Source of the DNA: Bacillota bacterium | Lineage (GTDB): Bacteria > Bacillota > Clostridia > Oscillospirales > Acutalibacteraceae | Assembly: GCA_023416955.1 (NCBI GenBank) | Contig: JAEZGM010000021.1 | Span: 67,486 to 131,485, forward strand | Length of the DNA stretch: 64,000 nt | Direction: 5' to 3' | Shown: in pieces, positions 58,543 through 64,000 of the stretch | Layout of the letters: every line of letters begins with the position of its first letter | Numbering within the stretch: position 1 is the stretch's first letter | The notes under the pieces: generated by a model | What the model was told of the DNA's origin: nothing | The model's database searches: none | Seen by the model: the letters and a program-made list of their open reading frames with translations, nothing else | Made by a program: the position numbers and the translations under genes

Positions 58543-59832
58543 ATGACTTATGAAGAGTCTTTAGAAAAAATATCGTCCCTGCTCCGTTTCGGAATGAAAC
58601 CCGGATTGGAGCGGGTGCAAAAATTACTCCGTTTGCTGGGCGATCCCCAGAACAGCCTGAAGTTTGTTCATGTCGCCGGAACCAACGGGAAAGGGTCGGC
58701 CTGTGTGCTGACCGCATCTACTCTGCGCGCATCGGGCTGTAAAACGGGTCTTTTTATATCCCCCTATGTAACGGATTTCTGCGAACGCATGCAAATCGAC
58801 GGCGAAATGATTCCGCATGACGATTTGGCTGCGTTGGTGGAAAAAACGTACCCACTGGTGCAGAAAATGAACGGCGAAGGGGAAGAAATCACGGAGTTTG
58901 AGTTCATCACCGCGCTGGCAATGCAGTGGTTTGCGCAAAAACGCTGTGATGTGGTCGTGTTGGAGGTCGGGCTCGGCGGCAGACTGGACGCGACAAACGT
59001 CATTTCGGTTCCGCTGGTTTCGGTGATCATGTCCATTTCACTTGATCATACCGCAATACTCGGGGATACCGTGGAAAAGATCGCGTTTGAAAAATGCGGG
59101 ATTATCAAAGAGAACGGAACAACGGTATGCTACCTCGACCAGCCTGCCGGTGCGCTGGAAGTAATCCGTCAAACGGCGCAGGAGCGAAACAATCGCTTTG
59201 TGTTGCCCAAGTTGGCGGAAATCCGGCAGCTTTCCACCGATCTGACAGGAACAGCACTTTCCTGGCGGGGTATGACTCTGCATTTGCCGTTTCTGGGCGA
59301 ACATCAGATCAAGAATGCCGCGACCGCGCTCGCCGCTCTTTCCGTATTGCAGGAAAAGGGCTATTCGATCACGCAGTCAAGCCTGCAGGAAGGCTTTGCG
59401 AAAGCCTCTTTCCCCGCCCGGCTGGAGGTGCTTCACCAAAATCCGACGGTATTACTGGACGGTGCGCACAACCCGGGTGGTACCGCCGCACTTGCCGAGG
59501 CGGTGAAAACTTACCTTGGTGGCAAAAAGGTGGTGGCGGTTATGGGTATGCTGGCGGACAAGGACGTCAGTTCCGCGCTGAAAAACCTTGCCGGGTTATT
59601 TTCCGAAGTGATTACCTTGGAACCGCAGAATCCGCGCGCAATGAGCGCAGAGGAGTTGGCGGAGCACTGGAAAAGCCTCGGTACTCCGGCGCAGGCGGTA
59701 AAACAGCCGGATGATGCATTACAGAAGGCGCTGAATTTGGCGGGAGGAGAGGGCGCGGTCGTGATCTGCGGTTCCCTTTATTTGGCGGGCGATATCCGCC
59801 CGCGCGCCCTCGCACTGCTGAAATCAAAATAA
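58543..59832 (+). CDS. folC: Folylpolyglutamate synthase/dihydrofolate synthase
   Basis: A 429-residue Mur-ligase-like enzyme that adds glutamate to folates, or to dihydropteroate in bifunctional members. The P-loop is VAGTNGKGSACVL near residue 45. The Mg/ligand segment VLEVGLGGRLDATNVI is near residue 137, and SLDHTAILGDTVEKIAFEK near residue 165. The C-terminal domain has VLLDGAHNPGGTAAL near residue 306. AAAGGAGAATCC precedes the ATG. It commonly follows valS in Firmicutes, as here. Confidence 0.96.
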   Translation: MTYEESLEKISSLLRFGMKPGLERVQKLLRLLGDPQNSLKFVHVAGTNGKGSACVLTASTLRASGCKTGLFISPYVTDFCERMQIDGEMIPHDDLAALVEKTYPLVQKMNGEGEEITEFEFITALAMQWFAQKRCDVVVLEVGLGGRLDATNVISVPLVSVIMSISLDHTAILGDTVEKIAFEKCGIIKENGTTVCYLDQPAGALEVIRQTAQERNNRFVLPKLAEIRQLSTDLTGTALSWRGMTLHLPFLGEHQIKNAATALAALSVLQEKGYSITQSSLQEGFAKASFPARLEVLHQNPTVLLDGAHNPGGTAALAEAVKTYLGGKKVVAVMGMLADKDVSSALKNLAGLFSEVITLEPQNPRAMSAEELAEHWKSLGTPAQAVKQPDDALQKALNLAGGEGAVVICGSLYLAGDIRPRALALLKSK

Positions 59833-59870
59833 AAACGGCTTGTCCGCAAATTTCGAGCAATATTTTACAC

Positions 59871-59904
59871 AAAATCCCTTATCTTAATTGATAAGGGATT
59901 TTTT
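59871..59904 (+). terminator. Terminator of folC
   Basis: AAAATCCCTTATC/GATAAGGGATTTT stem with a six-base loop and extra T residues. Confidence 0.9.
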
Positions 59905-59996
59905 ATGTATTGGCATAGAAATTAATTGAATAAAGGCGTATAAATTACGCGGATTCCGACCATACTAATTAAATTACATATTTTGGGGGGATCAAC

Positions 59997-60332
59997 ATGG
60001 GTGTTCGCCTGATTTTAAAGGAGACAGAACTGACGGCGGTTCTAAGCGGCGAAATTGACCACCACTCCGCGCGTGAAATGAGGGAGGCGATTGATGAAGC
60101 CGCTTCAAAGGTACGACCAAAGCGGCTGATACTCGACTTTTCCGGGGTACAGTTTATGGACAGCTCCGGCATTGGACTTGTTCTGGGGCGCTGCAAACTA
60201 ATGCAGATTTGGGGCGGAAGAGTTGTAATCGCTAATTTGCCGCCTAAAATTGAAAAAATAGTTTCGCTTGCAGGTCTAAACCAGCTTTGCACCATTGTCA
60301 AGGGAGTGAAAACAAATGAAGCCGATGAATGA
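59997..60332 (+). CDS. spoIIAA: Anti-sigma F factor antagonist
   Basis: A 111-residue STAS-domain protein that releases sigma F by binding SpoIIAB in the forespore. The phosphorylation site lies in VQFMDSSGIGLVLGR (Ser57 is the likely target, dephosphorylated by SpoIIE). GGGGGG precedes the ATG. It overlaps spoIIAB by 17 bp. In the upstream region GTATA and a 15-bp-spaced GACCATACT resemble a sigma F/G promoter, but this is weak. Confidence 0.96.
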   Translation: MGVRLILKETELTAVLSGEIDHHSAREMREAIDEAASKVRPKRLILDFSGVQFMDSSGIGLVLGRCKLMQIWGGRVVIANLPPKIEKIVSLAGLNQLCTIVKGVKTNEADE

Positions 60333-60801
60333 AATGTCACTTGCATTTCCAAGCAGCTCCGCAAACGAGGCCTTTGCCAGAGCGGCGGTTGCGGCGTTTA
60401 TTACCCAGCTTGACCCCACGATAGACGAACTCAGCGATATCAAAACAGCAGTTTCCGAAGCGGTAACAAATTGCATTGTACATGCCTACCGCAATACCAT
60501 TGGTACTATATACATAAGTTGTAAGCTGTATGAGGACGGCAAGATTTTCGTAAAGATACGCGATAAAGGCTGTGGAATCGAAGATATTAAGCAGGCAATG
60601 CAGCCCTTATTCACCACAGCGGGGGACGAACGCGCGGGCCTTGGCTTTGCGGTCATGGAAAGCTTTATGGATGCTCTAAAGGTAAACTCAAAGCCCGGCA
60701 GCGGGACCAGTGTCACGATGAGTAAAACAATTGAGCGTCGCCCGAAAGAACTCGGAAAAGGAAAAATGTCAGAACATGGAAAGAAATCAGACAATCAGTG
60801 A
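60316..60801 (+). CDS. spoIIAB: Anti-sigma F factor, serine kinase
   Basis: A 161-residue GHKL-type kinase that holds sigma F inactive and phosphorylates SpoIIAA. The N box is VSEAVTNCIVHAY near residue 46, the G1 box is RDKGCGIEDI near residue 82 and the G2 box is ERAGLGFAVMES near residue 106. It is about 15 residues longer than the Bacillus protein, with a basic tail that overlaps the start of sigF. Gene order matches the canonical spoIIA operon. Confidence 0.96.
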   Translation: MKPMNEMSLAFPSSSANEAFARAAVAAFITQLDPTIDELSDIKTAVSEAVTNCIVHAYRNTIGTIYISCKLYEDGKIFVKIRDKGCGIEDIKQAMQPLFTTAGDERAGLGFAVMESFMDALKVNSKPGSGTSVTMSKTIERRPKELGKGKMSEHGKKSDNQ

Positions 60802-61426
60802 AAATATTGGTCTGGTTCACGCCTGCGCCAGACGGTTTAAAGGGCGCGGGGTGGAATACGACGACTTATTTCAGGCCGGCTGTCTTGGTCTGGTAAAAGC
60901 GGTCGACCATTTTGACACAGAGCGCGGCGTGCAGTTCTCGACTTACGCGGTTCCGGTTATCTTGGGGGAAATCCGCCGTCTTTTCCGGGACGGGGGAGCG
61001 ATCAAGGTCGGGCGCGGCCTGAAAGAGCTTTCCATGCGTGCTTCCCGCGAAGCGGCCGCCTTTGCGGAGCGGGAGGGTAGAACGCCGACGGTCAGCGAGC
61101 TGGCGGAGCTCCTTCAGGTGGAACCGGAAGAGGCCGCGCAGGCACTGGGCGCCGCGCAGATTCCTCTTTCTTTAACCGCGTCACAGGAGGACGGCGGCGG
61201 TCAGATCGACGTGAGTGTGGAACCGGCGGACGATAAAATAGCCGAGCTGCTTTCCCTCAAACAGGTTGTGACTGAACTTGACCCCAAGGACAGGAGCATT
61301 ATCGTTTTTCGCTATTTTCAAAGCCGTACGCAGTCTCAGACCGCGCAGGCTCTGGGTATGACGCAGGTACAGGTTTCACGCCGTGAAAGGGTGATCCTTA
61401 ATCAACTACGCGCGAAGTTGTCGTAA
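60776..61426 (+). CDS. sigF: RNA polymerase sigma-F factor
   Basis: A 216-residue sporulation sigma factor, the first forespore-specific one. Region 2 is DDLFQAGCLGLVKAVDHFD and FSTYAVPVILGEIRRLFRDG; region 3 is GRTPTVSELAELLQVEPEE; region 4 is DPKDRSIIVFRYFQSRTQSQ, followed by the HTH AQALGMTQVQVSRRE. The ATG at 60776, which overlaps spoIIAB by 26 bp, is preferred because conserved sequence starts there. Coupled translation keeps SpoIIAB and sigma F in ratio. Confidence 0.96.
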   Translation: MERNQTISENIGLVHACARRFKGRGVEYDDLFQAGCLGLVKAVDHFDTERGVQFSTYAVPVILGEIRRLFRDGGAIKVGRGLKELSMRASREAAAFAEREGRTPTVSELAELLQVEPEEAAQALGAAQIPLSLTASQEDGGGQIDVSVEPADDKIAELLSLKQVVTELDPKDRSIIVFRYFQSRTQSQTAQALGMTQVQVSRRERVILNQLRAKLS

Positions 61427-61629
61427 AATAGGTGTTGCAAAACAGCTTGAAATAAAAGCTAAGGTAATCAGCAATAGAATGTGTTGACAGCCGTAGCTTT
61501 TTTTCTTAAGAATCAGTATTGAGGGTATGTTAAAATTAAATATAGACATGATTAAATATTTATGGTACGATATAGCCCTAATATATCAAAGGAGTGGTTG
61601 CCAGTGATTAACTTGTTTGAATCTAAATA

Positions 61630-61742
61630 TATAACTACTCCAAAGATAATCCTTTGATCTGGTTTTGCTGAAAAGGTGAACAGATACTAAAGTCATGACT
61701 TCATAATATATAGATGGATTCATTTACCTTGGAGTAGTTATA
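61630..61742. repeat. Perfect 14-bp inverted repeat 85 bp apart, upstream of the GNAT gene
   Basis: TATAACTACTCCAA (61630-61643) and TTGGAGTAGTTATA (61729-61742) are exact complements. They could fold a leader of about 113 nt, or mark the ends of a small inserted element. The surrounding spacer 61427-61793 contains no gene. Confidence 0.6.
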
Positions 61743-61793
61743 AGGCTATTTCAGGGTATTTTTATGTCCAAATTATGATTTTATGGAGGAATA

Positions 61794-62384
61794 ATGAAAG
61801 TGAGAGAATCAATTAAAGAAAATGAAGTTATAAAGACGGAAAAAGGAATAAATCGGGGGTTAGAAACAGAAAGATTAAATATATTACCATTGCAACCTTA
61901 TCAACTTGCATTATCCGTAGAGAATTATGGAGAAATGCAAATGGAATTGGGATTAAAAGTCTCTGCTACTATTCTTGAAGAAGAAATGCAATATGCTATG
62001 AAAGTAAGGTTAAGAAAATCACTCGAGGATGTTGGGAATTATTTTTGGTACACTAATTGGGCTATTATTCACAAAGAAGAAAATCAGATTATTGGTTTTA
62101 TAATGATTAAAGACTATCCGAACAAACTTGGTGAGGTCATCGTTGGATATGGCATTGATGAAGTGTATAGAAGAAGCGGATATGCTACTGAAGCATTAAA
62201 TCGGTTAACCGAATGGATTTTCGAAAATCCTAAAGCATTCAGTGTAATTGCCGATACAGAAAAGGAGAATATACCCTCACATAAGCTGCTGCAAAAGGTA
62301 GGCGCTTTCAAATTCAAAGAAACTGATGAATTAATTTGGTGGAAAATAGAACGGGGAGCCTGGAAATGCAGAAATAAAAAATAG
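61794..62384 (+). CDS. GNAT-family N-acetyltransferase (RimJ/RimL-like)
   Basis: A 196-residue acetyltransferase. After LETERLNILPL near residue 25, the acetyl-CoA site region is EVIVGYGIDEVYRRSGYATE near residue 110 (the R/Q-x-x-G-x-A loop as RRSGYATEAL), followed by NIPSHKLLQKVGAFKFKETD. The substrate (ribosomal protein, other N-terminus or small molecule) is unknown. GGAGGAATA precedes the ATG. Its codon use is more AT-rich than that of the spoIIA genes next to it, which may indicate more recent acquisition. Confidence 0.9.
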   Translation: MKVRESIKENEVIKTEKGINRGLETERLNILPLQPYQLALSVENYGEMQMELGLKVSATILEEEMQYAMKVRLRKSLEDVGNYFWYTNWAIIHKEENQIIGFIMIKDYPNKLGEVIVGYGIDEVYRRSGYATEALNRLTEWIFENPKAFSVIADTEKENIPSHKLLQKVGAFKFKETDELIWWKIERGAWKCRNKK

Positions 62385-62540
62385 ATGGAACAAAATGGTT
62401 TCCTTTTTAAGTTGAAATGTTTCGATATATTTCCTGCTTCTTAATATAGGTATATGTTGAAAGGCAAAATAAAACAGGGATCGCTTGTAAACACATCTGC
62501 TTTCTCAAAGGTGAATTTGAGAACAGGCTTCAAAAGATAA

Positions 62541-62580
62541 AGGGAGTTGACGAAAAACCTTCTTTTTGCGTCAACTCCCT
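62541..62580 (-). terminator. Terminator of metA
   Basis: AGGGAGTTGACG/CGTCAACTCCCT stem with a 16-base loop; on the minus strand a T-rich tail follows. Confidence 0.8.
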
Positions 62581-62595
62581 ATTCTTGTGCGTGAT

Positions 62596-63519
62596 TTAGT
62601 TTTCAGTTAGCTCCTTCAAATCATACGGTGTCTGCTGGTATACATAGTAATTGAGCCAGTTGCTGAACAGCAGGCTGGCGGGACTGCGCCAGACAAACGG
62701 CGGCTCCTGCGCTGCATCGTCGTTCGGAAAGTAGTTCTGCGGAATAAACGGATGCAATCCTTTGCCTACATCGCGCCGGTATTCGTTTGCAAGCGTCTCG
62801 CGGTCATACTCCAAATGCCCCGTTACAAAGAACTGCCGCCCGTTTTTGTTTGCTACAATGTGTACGCCCGCCGCGTTCGAGGCAGTCAGTATGACAAGCT
62901 CCCTGTGCTTTTCAATATCTTCCCTCCGAACCTCGGTGTAGCGGGAATGCGGGGAGTAGAAATGATCGTCAAATCCCCTGACCAGCGGGTGGCGCGGCTC
63001 CAACACGGTATGGCGGAAGATTCCGGAAAGCTTCTGCTCCAGTGGGTACTTCGGTACGCCGAAATGGTAGTAGAGTCCCGCCTGTGCGCCCCAGCAAATA
63101 TGCAGTGTGGAATAAACGTTTCGGCGGCTCCATGCCATAATCTCACAAAGCTCATTCCAGTAGTCCACATTTTCAAAGGGCAGCTTTTCCACCGGCGCGC
63201 CGGTAATAATCATACCGTCAAATTTATCGTTTTTTAAATCACCGAATGTTTTATAAAAGGTATTCAGATGAGAGGACGATGTATTTTTGGAAACGTGGGT
63301 GGCCATCTGCATCAGTTCTACGTCTACCTGTAAGGGGGTGTTGCTCAACATTCGCAGAAGCTGAGTTTCAGTCTCTACTTTTGTTGGCATCAAATTCAGT
63401 ATCACAATTTTCAATGGGCGAATATCCTGTGTTAATGCGCGCTGCTGCGTCATCACAAAGATATTCTCCGATTCCAGAACCTCCGCCGCAGGTAGAGTTT
63501 CTGGGATTCTAATCGGCAT
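62596..63519 (-). CDS. metA: Homoserine O-acetyltransferase (MetA type)
   Basis: A 307-residue acyltransferase at the entry of methionine synthesis. Catalytic residues are in family positions: Cys142 in LHICWGAQAG, and His235 and Glu237 in VTGHLEYD. Residue 111 is Glu (TGAPVEKLPF), the residue known to favour acetyl-CoA over succinyl-CoA in this family, so the product is predicted to be O-acetylhomoserine despite the usual succinyltransferase label. It is monocistronic with its own terminator, and divergent from the tandem promoters at 63.6 kb. metNIQ in the same window is the matching uptake route. Confidence 0.96.
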   Translation of the reverse strand: MPIRIPETLPAAEVLESENIFVMTQQRALTQDIRPLKIVILNLMPTKVETETQLLRMLSNTPLQVDVELMQMATHVSKNTSSSHLNTFYKTFGDLKNDKFDGMIITGAPVEKLPFENVDYWNELCEIMAWSRRNVYSTLHICWGAQAGLYYHFGVPKYPLEQKLSGIFRHTVLEPRHPLVRGFDDHFYSPHSRYTEVRREDIEKHRELVILTASNAAGVHIVANKNGRQFFVTGHLEYDRETLANEYRRDVGKGLHPFIPQNYFPNDDAAQEPPFVWRSPASLLFSNWLNYYVYQQTPYDLKELTEN

Positions 63520-63620
63520 TTGCCATCACCCCTTAAACATATATAATGGCATCATTATAGCAAACTGAGACCGGCGGCGCAATAAAAATCAGCTTTTGAT
63601 AAAGAATATGAAGAAAAGTG

Positions 63621-63843
63621 TTGACATCGTCTGTCTGAGGTGGTATTATAGCTAAGCCGTCGAAAAACGGAACAAAAAAGTTCTTGACAAGTAAGCGGCA
63701 GAGTGTTAAAATGAAAAAACTTCGCCATGATGTGAAGCAAAAAAATGTTCTTGACAAACTGAAAACAGTATGATAGAATGTAAAAACTGCTTCTCATGTT
63801 AAACAAAATAATGCTTGACAAGTTAGACCAAGTGTGGTAGAAT
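63621..63843 (+). promoter_or_regulatory. Four tandem rRNA-type promoters
   Basis: Four perfect TTGACA boxes at 63621, 63684, 63751 and 63815. Each is followed after exactly 17 bp by a -10: TATTAT (63644), TAAAAT (63707), TAGAAT (63774), TAGAAT (63838). The spacing is 63-67 bp. The last three units also share a CTTGACAA context. This is the arrangement of strong clostridial rRNA promoters. Confidence 0.85.
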
Positions 63844-64000
63844 TTAAAGCGTTCTCTTGTGAGATATGACGGAGGACAGGACCTTGAAAATTAAACAACG
63901 TAACGAATTTAGGAACCCGTAATTTTCCTAAGAGTATGAAAATGCTCAACGGACAAAGAGGTTGTCACTTTTAAAAAGACAACAAAAGATACGTTAGTGT
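63844..64000 (+). other. Leader of a ribosomal RNA operon (gene lies beyond the window)
   Basis: No open reading frame follows the promoters. The segment has rRNA-leader features: CCTTGAAAATTAAACAACG near 63881, a boxA-like TGCTCAACGGACAA near 63939 and a GTTGTC/GACAAC hairpin near 63961-63985. A 16S rRNA gene is expected just after base 64000. This is inferred, as no mature rRNA sequence is visible. Confidence 0.65.

Overview
The window reads as chromosome of an anaerobic, spore-forming, hydrogen-producing member of the Clostridia, most likely Oscillospiraceae/Ruminococcaceae. The evidence is the spoIIAA-spoIIAB-sigF operon, two [FeFe]-hydrogenase genes, a mcsA/mcsB pair, a clostridial secondary alcohol dehydrogenase, strong Shine-Dalgarno sites and frequent TTG/GTG starts. 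No species can be assigned from the sequence alone.

Region by region. 0-8 kb is accessory: a TetR-controlled ABC transporter cut by the window edge, small membrane and lipoprotein genes, an L,D-transpeptidase, a methyltransferase, a P-loop kinase, and an HxlR regulator divergent from a flavin/PNPOx-fold protein. 8.4-16.5 kb is a LacI-controlled operon for beta-mannosides: a sugar ABC importer (lipoprotein and two permeases), two GH130 phosphorylases and an AGE-family 2-epimerase. These would import mannobiose-type sugars, epimerise the reducing mannose to glucose and phosphorolyse the product in the cytoplasm. 16.5-18.5 kb is a gene graveyard: an IS3 transposase remnant fused end to end with a headless GH3 gene, then a headless alpha/beta hydrolase. 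19-21.7 kb holds a GntR/HutC regulator, deoC and a zinc alcohol dehydrogenase. 22-28.4 kb holds recombinase debris, a dispersed repeat and a 1916-residue secreted GH85 endo-beta-N-acetylglucosaminidase. 28.4-33.8 kb has decayed genes, a GyrI-like protein, oleate hydratase with a divergent TetR regulator, and a tRNA-Leu(CAA) gene whose 3' end is duplicated 1.1 kb away around a small cargo region.

34-39.4 kb carries a stand-alone E2-type acyltransferase, a YbaK-type deacylase, trmB and metNIQ. 39.5-43.2 kb carries two ABC transporters around a YtrA-type regulator, with matching promoter/operator architecture. 43.3-48.1 kb is a sensory [FeFe]-hydrogenase, a SpoIIE-type phosphatase and a group B [FeFe]-hydrogenase. 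48.1-55.7 kb has another ABC exporter, a PHP phosphoesterase, a TSCPD protein, mcsA, a McsB homologue that has lost its kinase residues, a helical protein of unknown role, a DUF3810-type membrane protease and a LURP-one-like protein. 55.8-61.4 kb holds valS, folC and the spoIIA operon. The window ends with a GNAT acetyltransferase, metA, four tandem promoters and a leader that looks like the start of an rRNA operon lying just beyond base 64000.

The most unusual items are the McsB pseudokinase next to a novel helical protein, the tRNA-Leu mini-island, three families of repeated or structured intergenic DNA (22.3/35.2 kb, 39.4/53.7 kb, 38.4 kb), and the hydrogen-sensing cluster whose phosphatase carries an unassigned C-terminal domain. 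All family assignments were made by reading motifs, without database searches.
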